From: an uncultured Verrucomicrobiota bacterium
GTDB lineage: Bacteria > Verrucomicrobiota > Verrucomicrobiia > Limisphaerales > UBA9464
Direction: 5' to 3'
Length of the DNA: 50,795 nucleotides
Assembly (NCBI GenBank): GCA_903896505.1
Contig: CAITXU010000220.1
Location: 1-50,795 of the forward strand
Each line of letters opens with the position of its first letter. Position 1 is the stretch's first letter. The notes under the pieces are model-generated. The model was given only the letters and a program-made list of their open reading frames with translations. It was not told the origin of the DNA and searched no databases. The position numbers were made by a program, and so were the translations under genes. This document shows positions 7,356-14,217 of the stretch, piece by piece.

Positions 7356-8381
7356 TTACTTCCCGCTTTGGGAAAATCGCTCATCGAATGCCAGGTGGTG
7401 GTCGAAGTCCTTCTTGACCAATCCCAATTCCTTCAGGATATCCGCCTCTGAAATCAGCCGTTTTTGATCCCAAACCCCCTGAATTTCTCCTTTCGCAGGA
7501 TTTCCCAGAACAAAGTTTCCGTCCTTCAATGCCTTCCAGGAATATTCCATCTTGGAAGGGTTTAATTCTGGATTCAGACGCAGGAGCTCCCTGTTGATTT
7601 CAGTCGGGTCGGTCAGGTAGTCCTTCCACCCTTGCAATGTCGCGCTCACAAAGGCGCGGACGGTTTCCGGGTGTTGTTCGAGAAAGGAGCGCGAGGTCAC
7701 GAGAACCCGGTACGGCTTGAATTGATCATCCTCGACGAGAAGGGTCCGCGTCTTGATTCCGGCCTCGCGGGCGAAGTACGGCTCGGCGGTGACAAAGCAT
7801 TGCAGAATTTCGTTCGTGTTGTGGATAAAGGTGGCAATGCTTTGCGTGGAAGGACTCTCGCGCAGGTGTGTCAGACCATAGCGCTTGCGGACATATTGAA
7901 GCCAGACTGCGCCCGGTGTGGCGGTCACGGTGCGTCCTTCAAGGTCGGCTAATTGATGAACTGGCGAACTCTCGTGGACCAGGATCGCCTGCGGATCATG
8001 CTGCATGATGGCGGTGACGGCCACCAGGGGAAGTCCCTTGGCTGCTTGGACCAACACATCCCCGGAGGTGCTCAGCAAAAATTCCAGTCGTCCGGTTAAG
8101 AGTCGTTGGATGGGGCCGTTATTGGGACCTCCCGGGATGATTTCGACATCCAGGCCGACAGCCCGATAATAACCCTTTACTTGGGCGCAATAGTACCCTC
8201 CCCGCTCCGGATCTGGATACCAATCGGTCAGCAGGCGAATCCGGGTTAGTTCTTCCGCCCGCACCGGAACGGGAGTGAGGCCAGTCCATGCGAGCAGCAC
8301 CAAGACGAATGTGGATAGGAGGGCTCGAAGTTTTCCAAATAACAGCTTTTCGGCCGCCCGTTCGGATCCAACAAACGCCAT
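7356..8381 (-). CDS. NMT1/THI5-like ABC transporter substrate-binding protein
   Basis: The 341-aa protein begins with a signal peptide (about 1-42, core LLSTFVLVLLAWTGLTPVPVRA) and continues as a two-lobed periplasmic binding fold of the NMT1/THI5/SsuA type: TDWYPDPERGGYYCAQVKGYY, VEIIPGGPNNGPIQRLLTG, LVHESSPVHQLADLEGRTV. Such proteins bind pyrimidines (ThiY), sulfonates, or other small organic compounds. The frame stays open upstream to 8636, but that part translates repeat R7, so the ATG at 8381 is chosen. It follows the amidohydrolase gene on the same strand with a 288-bp gap. No ABC permease or ATPase gene is adjacent, so it would have to use components encoded elsewhere. The ligand is unknown. 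Confidence 0.82.
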   Translation of the reverse strand: MAFVGSERAAEKLLFGKLRALLSTFVLVLLAWTGLTPVPVRAEELTRIRLLTDWYPDPERGGYYCAQVKGYYRAVGLDVEIIPGGPNNGPIQRLLTGRLEFLLSTSGDVLVQAAKGLPLVAVTAIMQHDPQAILVHESSPVHQLADLEGRTVTATPGAVWLQYVRKRYGLTHLRESPSTQSIATFIHNTNEILQCFVTAEPYFAREAGIKTRTLLVEDDQFKPYRVLVTSRSFLEQHPETVRAFVSATLQGWKDYLTDPTEINRELLRLNPELNPSKMEYSWKALKDGNFVLGNPAKGEIQGVWDQKRLISEADILKELGLVKKDFDHHLAFDERFSQSGK

Positions 8382-8514
8382 TGAAATAAAGTGCTTTTCT
8401 GAGCCCTCTGCGGTCCGACTTCTATTCACTGTCATGAAGATGGACAAAAGAGAACTCAGAGAAAGAAGGATTGGGTGATGGGGCCGACGCGCACCGGTCC
8501 AAACAACACGCCGT

Positions 8515-8600
8515 CTAACCCACGCCCGCCACGCGATTGAGACCCAGTTATATTCTGCCTGACCCCGGAGCAGGACGGGTGGCGTGCTGCCTTTTTGTTG
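8515..8600 (-). repeat. Repeat R7, copy a
   Basis: Read on the minus strand, the segment shares about 70 bp with 13153-13222: GCAGCA..CCACCCG, then CGGGGTCAGG, ATATAACTG, then AATCGCGTGG. It fills the gap between the amidohydrolase and the binding-protein gene and creates a false N-terminal extension of the latter. Confidence 0.65.
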
Positions 8601-8669
8601 AGGCAGGAAGCCGATGAAGTGACAGTGGGCGTTCATGGGATGGGCCTTTGAAGAATCGGGTTATCGCGG

Positions 8670-10031
8670 CTATCGGACGCTTTGTTGAAGTCGATGTGCC
8701 GCCTTGCGGTGTTTGGCGAGAAGTTCATCGAGGTTCACTCCAACGAGTTGTCCATCCCGGACGCGAACGTTTCCTTCGACCAGCAGGGTCTGGACATTGC
8801 GCGGATGACAGTAAAACAGAGCATGCACCTTATTTTCCGCCCCGTTGCTCCAGATGTCGTCCGCCGGGAAGATGGCGATGTCTCCCCGTTTTCCCACCTC
8901 CAGTGAGCCAAGCTCGCTGGCTCGTCCCAGATTCTTCGCTCCGCCCAGAGTGGCCATCTCAAGCGCCCGATCCACGGTCATCGAGCCGGCCCCGTGCACC
9001 ACGCGGGTGAGGAACAGAGCCAGCCGGACCTCGTTGAGCATGTGGCCGGAGTCATTCGAGGCACTGCCGTCGACTCCCAGGCTGAGTGTGACCCCGGCGG
9101 TGGTCAAATCCCGGACCCGGCACACCCCGGAACCCATCCGCATATTGCAGCAGGGGCAGTGGGCCACGCCCACCCGCATCCGCCCCAGTTGCGCAATCTC
9201 CTGGTCGGAAAAGTGGATGCCGTGGGCTAGCCAGACCCGTTCCCCCGCCCATTCGTACTCTTCAAGCAGGTCGACGGGACGCCGCCCCAACTGCTTGAGG
9301 CAAAACTCGGATTCCTCGGGAACCTCTCCGAGATGCGTGTGCAGTCCGAGGCCCAGCGAGCGGGCCATGCGGGCCGATTCCTGAAAAAGGGTGCGGTCAC
9401 CGGAAAAAATCGAGCCGGGTGCCAGGGCGAGCCCCAGCAGGCCATCCGGGGTCGCCTGATGGTACTGATCGTGCAGTCGCTGGCTGTCCGTCAGAATCTC
9501 ATCCACCGATTCCCCCATCCAGTCGTCGGCGCGTGCGGCAGACTTCTGAACGCTTCCCCGGCAGGCCACATAGCGACAACCCATGGCCCGGGCCGCTTCA
9601 AATCCGGCGTCCATCAGGTCCTTGCCCGCTGCTCGTGGGAAAAGGTAATGGTGATCGCTGCACAGCGTGCAGCCAGACAACATCAATTCCGCCAGGCCGA
9701 CCTGGGTTGCAAGGTAGAGGTCTTCAGGATTCAAATGCCGGAACACGGGAATCAACCCTTCGATCCACGGAAAGAGCGGGACGTTGGCAATGGGGGTGTA
9801 GGCGCGGGCCAGGTTCTGGAACAGGTGATGATGCGTATTGACCAGACCTGGAAGAGCGATGCCGCCCCGCGCATCCAGCAGTTCATCTCCCGGGAGCGAT
9901 TCCGGCGACCCAATGCCGATGGAAGTGATGGCACCTCGTTCGATGACGACATGGGCATCCGTCAGGATTTCTCGCGCCGGATTCATCGTCACCAGGTGAC
10001 CGATGCGATGGACGATGAGTCTGGAGTTCAT
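8670..10031 (-). CDS. Amidohydrolase, 8-oxoguanine deaminase / chlorohydrolase-like
   Basis: The 453-aa protein is a metal-dependent amidohydrolase of the cytosine-deaminase/AtzB-TrzN clade. The metal site begins with His67-x-His69 (NTHHHLFQNLARAY), continues with HTHLGEVPEE (His and general-acid Glu) and WLAHGIHFS (His), and ends with the Asp of GVDGSASND. The active-site segment SDHHYLF and the C-terminal GSLEVGKRGDIAIF are typical of hydrolytic deaminases acting on purine or triazine rings. The substrate cannot be fixed from sequence; 8-oxoguanine is the closest family label. It is upstream of a solute-binding protein gene on the same strand, consistent with uptake and deamination of a nucleobase-like compound, though the link is inferred. 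Confidence 0.87.
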   Translation of the reverse strand: MNSRLIVHRIGHLVTMNPAREILTDAHVVIERGAITSIGIGSPESLPGDELLDARGGIALPGLVNTHHHLFQNLARAYTPIANVPLFPWIEGLIPVFRHLNPEDLYLATQVGLAELMLSGCTLCSDHHYLFPRAAGKDLMDAGFEAARAMGCRYVACRGSVQKSAARADDWMGESVDEILTDSQRLHDQYHQATPDGLLGLALAPGSIFSGDRTLFQESARMARSLGLGLHTHLGEVPEESEFCLKQLGRRPVDLLEEYEWAGERVWLAHGIHFSDQEIAQLGRMRVGVAHCPCCNMRMGSGVCRVRDLTTAGVTLSLGVDGSASNDSGHMLNEVRLALFLTRVVHGAGSMTVDRALEMATLGGAKNLGRASELGSLEVGKRGDIAIFPADDIWSNGAENKVHALFYCHPRNVQTLLVEGNVRVRDGQLVGVNLDELLAKHRKAAHRLQQSVR

Positions 10032-10336
10032 AAAGGTGCAGTGAATGGGCCGGCGATCAACGGAGCTTGGGAGTGGGTTTCAGCTTCCCGCTTGGTGGGA
10101 ATGGTCCGACTGGCAACGCCCGTTTGACCCAGGGCCCAAGTCCTAGGCTGCACGTTTCCACCTTCTTTCCCTGGCGTTCTGTAAACAAAACTCACCGTGG
10201 GAAGAGAGCAATGCGCCAATAGCCGGTCCTGGTCAAGCGCGTTGGAGGCTCCCTCCAAGATTGCACACGATCTTAAGACCGTGAATCGGCCGAGCCTGTC
10301 GATGGCGAACGGGCGAGGTAGTCCGTCGGCGATGGT

Positions 10337-10497
10337 GGTCGAAATCGATATGGGCACTTGTCCCGCAATTGCGGGACGTCCCTCCGTTGGATGTCCCTCC
10401 TTCGGAGGGACTTGCGTCCGGAGGGACGCGCTCCTGCAAGTTCCCAATCAATGCGGGGATCATCACCTCTCCCGTTCCAAAAGCACTGCGGTGAGTA
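10337..10497. repeat. Dispersed repeat R2, copy c
   Basis: This is the most complete R2 copy. It starts with GGTCGAAATCGATA, carries the perfect palindrome GTCCCGCAATTGCGGGAC, then a GTCCCTCC-rich hairpin block, and ends in GCGGGGATCATCACCTCTCCC. Its beginning is shared with copy d (27604 onward). The flanking 10032-10336 shows nothing I can name. Confidence 0.75.
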
Positions 10498-10571
10498 TCA
10501 TGCCGGGCTGTGGTAGGTCCAAATCACGCTCATTCCGCAGAAGCGATTTGAGGTCGCCGTCCGCAGGACTG

Positions 10572-10600
10572 GGAACGCGGACGTCTCGTCCGCACGGCGG
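10572..10600. repeat. Hairpin repeat R5
   Basis: GGGAACGCGGACGTCTCGTC forms a perfect 7-bp stem with a TCT loop (GCGGACG/CGTCCGC). The same pattern recurs at 27576-27602 and, inverted, at 10848-10872. There is no T-tract, so it does not look like an intrinsic terminator. Confidence 0.6.
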
Positions 10601-10649
10601 TCCGAACCACGCACGCCCCGCAAATTATAGCTCGCCTGAGTGTGAATGC

Positions 10650-10765
10650 CACCGATAGGAGGCTGCTGTGCCGCAGTCTCTGAGGCCTGCCGGAGCGCGA
10701 AGGGACGAGGCGCGGCGCAGCCGACAGGAAAGTCGGCGAAACGGCAGTCAAGAATGTCCGCGCTA
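10650..10765 (-). repeat. Dispersed repeat R3, inverted copy
   Basis: Read on the minus strand it begins GTAGCGCGGACATTCTTGAC and continues with CGCCGACTTTCC, matching the copies at 14029 and 31412. Its far terminus is degraded. The open frame over it yields the peptide RSADI..CRFADFPVG also seen in the other copies, which is a by-product of DNA similarity. Confidence 0.65.
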
Positions 10766-10847
10766 CGACGTAGCGCAAATTGTCCTACCTTCCCAATATC
10801 AGCCATACTTCCCATACTGAAATGGCAAATGAGGGAGTACCGAGGCC

Positions 10848-10872
10848 GGACGAGACGTCCGGGCTCCCAGGA
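10848..10872 (-). repeat. Hairpin repeat R5, inverted copy
   Basis: GGACGAGACGTCCGGGCTCCCA is the reverse complement of the R5 pattern (TGGGAG..CGGACGTCTCGTCC). Confidence 0.5.
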
Positions 10873-10880
10873 CCGCGGGC

Positions 10881-11130
10881 TTGGCCCGGATGTTACTCTG
10901 AATAAATAGGTTAGAATTGAATCACGGAGGTTGAACGGAGACCGATCGTCTGGTCCTTCCGACCTATCTGCTTGCGAAAATCTAGTTTCCGGTCGGCCTA
11001 AACAACTCAATGAAGCGAGGCCGGCGACGCTTTCACGGCAGGAGATGATCGAGCCAGCGTATAGGATCGTAACCGTTTTGCTATCGCCAGTGCCTAAACG
11101 GATGATAAGGTGTCTAAATAAATCACCGCC
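10881..11130 (+). other. Leader region of the FGE-type gene
   Basis: The AT-richer stretch 10890-10930 (GAATAAATAGG, TTAGAATTGAA) is the likeliest place for a promoter, but no convincing -35/-10 pair could be picked. A 72-residue frame at 10931-11149 has no family resemblance and overlaps the next start. Confidence 0.3.
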
Positions 11131-11137
11131 AAGGAAG
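11131..11137 (+). promoter_or_regulatory. Ribosome binding site
   Basis: AAGGAAG lies 4 bases before the ATG at 11142 and is one of the clearer Shine-Dalgarno sequences in the window. It supports that start codon. Confidence 0.6.
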
Positions 11138-11141
11138 ATAT

Positions 11142-12563
11142 ATGAATAGATCCTTCTTTTTAGTTGCTTTGCTGATGTTCCTGACGGCGGGCCGGATGGC
11201 GACCGTCCACGCCCAAGGCACGGCGTTTACTTATCAAGGCCGATTGAGCAACGGTAGTACACCCGTCAGTGGCACCTACGACCTGTCGTTTACGCTGTAT
11301 TCGAACTCAACGACTGTGACGATTTTGGCCGGGCCGGTCACCAATAGCCCGGTGGTCGTGAACAATGGCCTGTTCACAACGTTGGTGGATTTCGGGCAGG
11401 GGGTGTTTGTCGGGGGTAGCAACTGGCTGGCCATTGCCGTTAGTCCGTCCGGGGCAAATGGGTTTGCTTTGCTGAACCCTCGACAACAGATCACCCCGAC
11501 ACCCTATGCGCTGAATGTAGTCGGTCCGGTGAACGCCAGCCAGTTGAGTGAAAACATATCGGCGACCAGCATCGCTGGAGTTCTGTCATTGACGCAACTG
11601 CCACCCGGCGTGGTCACCAACGGCGCTACGGGTGTCAATCTCTTAGGCAACTTCTCCGGCACGTTCAGCGGCAATGGGTCGGGATTAACCGGCATCCCCG
11701 CAAGTGCCATTGTCGGTCTGAGTGCTGCGGCGACGGCACCGGCGGGGATGGTCCTAATCCCTGCTGGCGCCTTCACGATGGGCAATCCCTCGAACCTTGG
11801 AGATACCGATATCACGGAGGGACCGGTCAACACCTTTGTGTCTGCCTTCTACATGGATGTGAACCTCGTGAGCTGGGGTTTGTGGACGAACGTGTATGCG
11901 TACGCGACGAACAATAATTATGACTTCGGTCATTCCGGGGCCACCTATGCGTCTTCCAAAAACCATCCGGTTCAGACGGTGGATTGGTTTCACTGCGTGA
12001 AATGGTGCAATGCGCGTTCGGAGCAAGCGGGATTGGTACCCGTGTATTACGCGGATTCCGGATTGACGACAGTTTACCGCACTGGCTAGGCGGCAGTGTA
12101 TGTCGAATGGATGGCTCGGGGATACCGCTTGCCAACAGAGGCAGAGTGGGAAAAGGCGGCGCGGGGCCGACGGAGCAATCAACGATTTCCGTGGGGGAAC
12201 ACGATTAGTAGAAGCCAGGCCAACTATACCGCCAACTCTGGCAACCCGAGCTACGACAATGGGCCGACCGGATCGTTGGGGAGCACCACTCCAGTGGGTT
12301 CCTATCCACCCAATGGGTATGGACTTTATGACATGGCGGGGAATGTTTGGGAATGGTGCTGGGACTGGTACGGAACACCTTATACGGGTGGGACAGACCC
12401 CCATGGTCCTGAATCAGGTAATCACCGATTGTTTTGCGGAGGTAGTTGGGCTGATAATGCTGCCACCGGCGTCCGGTGCGCATACCGCTACGAATACAAC
12501 AACGCCCCGGTCAACGCCTATTTTAATGTTGGCTTTCGGACCGTTCTAGCTCCAAGTCCATAG
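11142..12563 (+). pseudogene. Secreted FGE-type (SUMF1-like) protein interrupted by an in-frame TAG
   Basis: Read through, this is one 474-codon frame. It opens with a signal peptide (FFLVALLMFLTAGRMATVHA) and a TAFTYQGRLS module ending in PRQQITPTPYALN, a type I associate with secreted Verrucomicrobia proteins. An FGE/SUMF1 domain follows (AGMVLIPAGAFTMGN... HPVQTVDWFHCVKWCNARS). A TAG at 12087-12089 falls between VYRTG and AAVYVEWMARG. The same frame then continues without gap through YRLPTEAEWEKAARG, YDMAGNVWEWCWDWYG and NVGFRTV. Relatives usually have a sense codon there, so a CAG or GAG to TAG change is likely. TAG also ends nearby intact genes, so recoding is improbable. Translated separately, the halves are 315 and about 156 aa. 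It is either a recent pseudogene or a sequencing error. Confidence 0.85.
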
Positions 12564-12564
12564 A

Positions 12565-13140
12565 ATGAAAACTTGGTTCCCTGTACCGGGATCGGTTCGA
12601 AGTCTCGTCGCCGTATTGCTGTCGTTGAGCACTCGTGCCGATGGTTCGTCCTACACCATCGATTGGCACAAAATCCAGGGCGGCGGTGGGACGAGCACCA
12701 ACGCAGCCTACCAGATCACCGGGACCATTGGTCAACCGGATGCGAGCGGCGTGGCTGCCGGCGGCGGCTATATACTGGCCGGTGGGTATGTCGAGGCCAT
12801 AGCTCCGGTCCTTAACACCTACACGGCAGGGGCAGGCGGCGCTATTTCCGGGTTGGGGTCTCAATCGGTCAATTATGGTTTCAGCGGCAATCCTGTGACG
12901 GCCGTGCCCAGCCCCGGTTACTATTTCGTGAGCTGGAGTGACGGGGTCACCACCCCCACCCGCACCGACCTGAACGAGACTTCCACTCTGAGCGTGACCG
13001 CTATATTCGCGTTCAATGCCGACGTCCCTCTCCTCGCTCCCTGGCAGATGGCGGGCCTGGCCGCAGCGATCCTCGGTTTCGGTAGCCGCCGTGCCACGTC
13101 CCAGCGCACACTGGTTTGCACGACGTCCGGGACTATTTGA
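12565..13140 (+). CDS. Small secreted beta-repeat protein with possible C-terminal sorting tail
   Basis: The 191-aa protein begins one base after the FGE-type gene stops, so the two are probably co-transcribed. Residues 1-26 could be a signal peptide. Next comes a GGGGTSTNAAYQITGTIGQP...GGYILAGGY module found in various secreted proteins, then a domain resembling an InlB B-repeat (SVNYGFSGNPVTAVPSPGYYFVSWSDG). The tail VPLLAPWQMAGLAAAILGFG followed by SRR has the order of an IPTL-type sorting signal (short Pro/Trp motif, hydrophobic helix, Arg pair), but 15 further residues follow. Function unknown. Confidence 0.65.
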   Translation: MKTWFPVPGSVRSLVAVLLSLSTRADGSSYTIDWHKIQGGGGTSTNAAYQITGTIGQPDASGVAAGGGYILAGGYVEAIAPVLNTYTAGAGGAISGLGSQSVNYGFSGNPVTAVPSPGYYFVSWSDGVTTPTRTDLNETSTLSVTAIFAFNADVPLLAPWQMAGLAAAILGFGSRRATSQRTLVCTTSGTI

Positions 13141-13152
13141 AAATTTGAGAAG

Positions 13153-13222
13153 CCGCAGCATCCCACCCGCGAGGCTTCGGGGTCAGGTCGGATATAACTG
13201 AGGCCGAATCGCGTGGTGGACC
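13153..13222 (+). repeat. Repeat R7, copy b
   Basis: It shares GCAGCATCCCACCCG, CGGGGTCAGG, ATATAACTGAG and AATCGCGTGG with the inverted copy at 8515-8600. It follows the small secreted protein gene directly. Confidence 0.65.
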
Positions 13223-13317
13223 TTTTGGGGATCGTCACCGGGTTGTGAGCAGCTTCGGTAGCGAGCTTGCCGGTAGACCCCGGCGGTTCAAACCACTCCC
13301 GATAACACCCCGATCCC

Positions 13318-13508
13318 GTAGCCGCCGCACGTGAGTCGGCGCAAACTCTACTGGGCTAGAACCCGTTGTTGGACAGAGCGGCGGGTCTGTGGCCCGATCA
13401 TGCGGCGGCACTGAACAGCGAAACGCCGCCCGCCTTTTCCAGGGATGCCCACTCCCGATCGATCAGCGCCGTCTGACGAACGGCGACTACGACCTGCAGG
13501 CGATGGCC
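13318..13508 (+). repeat. Dispersed repeat R1, copy C
   Basis: It aligns over its whole length with R1 copies A and B. The first hairpin has one stem mismatch (CGCCGC against TCGGCG); the second is perfect (CGCCGT, loop CTGACGA, ACGGCG). Its right end, GCGATGGCC at 13500-13508, coincides with the point where the fic remnant on the minus strand loses similarity to Fic proteins. This marks that end of the element. Confidence 0.8.
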
Positions 13509-13669
13509 GCCGTCGAGGTATGGACGTTTCGACTGCGAGTGTCCTTCTGCAGGGCAGGAATCCAGGCCAACGCAACCGACGCTCCGACGATCCGTTCACG
13601 GAGCGCCGCGATGTGTTCAACCCGGTTCATCAGCACCGGAGTGATAACGAACTTGGGTGTGTAAGCCAT
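13508..13669 (-). pseudogene. N-terminal remnant of a Fic-family protein
   Basis: Starting at the ATG at 13669, the frame gives MAYTPKFVITPVLMNRVEHI, then AALRERIVGA, then ALQKDTRSRNVHTSTA. This matches the N-terminus of Fic/DOC proteins, where the phrase usually continues STAIEGNPLTL. Here it runs into repeat R1 instead and the catalytic HPFxxGNGR region is absent. About 54 residues survive. Known Fic enzymes AMPylate target proteins; this one is dead. Confidence 0.65.
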
Positions 13670-13744
13670 GCTGCAAGTCAAGTATGAGTCAAGTTGTAAG
13701 TCAAGTGCCGACGCCTTTCGGCAACGGCTCTCTTGGTCGATGGC

Positions 13745-13831
13745 TTGAAAGCGCATTTCACATACTGGAGAGAAAGCGATGGACGTTACCTTGGACACCT
13801 CAACCATTACTCAGACCACTGGACTCAGGGT
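13745..13831 (+). pseudogene. N-terminal remnant of a HicB-type antitoxin
   Basis: From a TTG at 13745 the frame reads MKAHFTYWRESDGRYLGHLN followed by HYSDHWTQG. This is the first strand-turn-strand unit of HicB-family antitoxins, which normally continues with a T-LEDL-type helix. Similarity stops after TQG and the frame continues as unrelated sequence to 13966. Divergent from the fic remnant. Confidence 0.55.
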
Positions 13832-14028
13832 GTGCGCTGCGATCTCCCCAAAGCGGAGTCCTTTGGACCGCGTGACTTTGATTCCATGACCACCGGACTT
13901 GAAAGGGACGCACGATTCGAACGTGGCACCTCTTTCTGGCCTCATTTTGGCACCGGAGTTGCTTAAATTGTAATGTTTACCGATGGCCTCCCGTAGGGCA
14001 TTACTGTCTTCCATGAACCCACCGTGCC
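13832..14028. other. Degraded DNA between hicB remnant and R3
   Basis: No feature can be named. Open frames on both strands (13733-13966 plus, 13811-14095 minus) are short and match nothing I recognise. Given the two gene remnants beside it, this is probably decayed coding DNA. Confidence 0.4.
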
Positions 14029-14143
14029 GTAGCGCAGACATTCCTGTCTGCTGTACCGCCGACTTTCCAGTCGGCAGAACTGGCCCCCGTCCCAAGGCAC
14101 CGCGCCTGTCCGACAGCCCGGCAGATTTGAAAACCTGCGCTAC
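14029..14143 (+). repeat. Dispersed repeat R3, complete copy with terminal inverted repeats
   Basis: The 115-bp element starts GTAGCGCAG and ends with the exact inverse CTGCGCTAC. Internally it has the palindromes CAGACATTCCTGTCTG and CCGACTTTCCAGTCGG. The plan resembles a small non-autonomous mobile element. It lies 74 bp upstream of the giant redox-protein operon. Confidence 0.75.
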
Positions 14144-14217
14144 GTCGCACCTGCGCCGGTCAGTTCATTCACTTCCTGGCATCGATTCACATCCATTTTG
14201 AGAGAAGTTCCCCACCC

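Noticed and set aside
8382..8636. 85-residue N-terminal extension of the binding protein
   Set aside because: It translates repeat R7 and would bury the signal peptide.
10498..11010. Frames over R3 copies giving the recurring peptide RSADI..C..ADFPVG
   Set aside because: The same peptide appears at 13983-14201 and 31354-31569, which could look like a small protein family. The conservation follows the DNA repeat, the frames lack consistent starts and stops, and the termini are inverted repeats.
12087..12089. TAG as a recoded sense codon (for example pyrrolysine)
   Set aside because: TAG terminates ordinary genes in the same window, and no pyl genes or insertion element are visible.
13897..13925. 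tRNA T-arm-like sequence (GTTCGAATC) on the minus strand
   Set aside because: The surrounding DNA gives no acceptor, D or anticodon arms, and the T-stem has a mismatch. No tRNA gene is supported.
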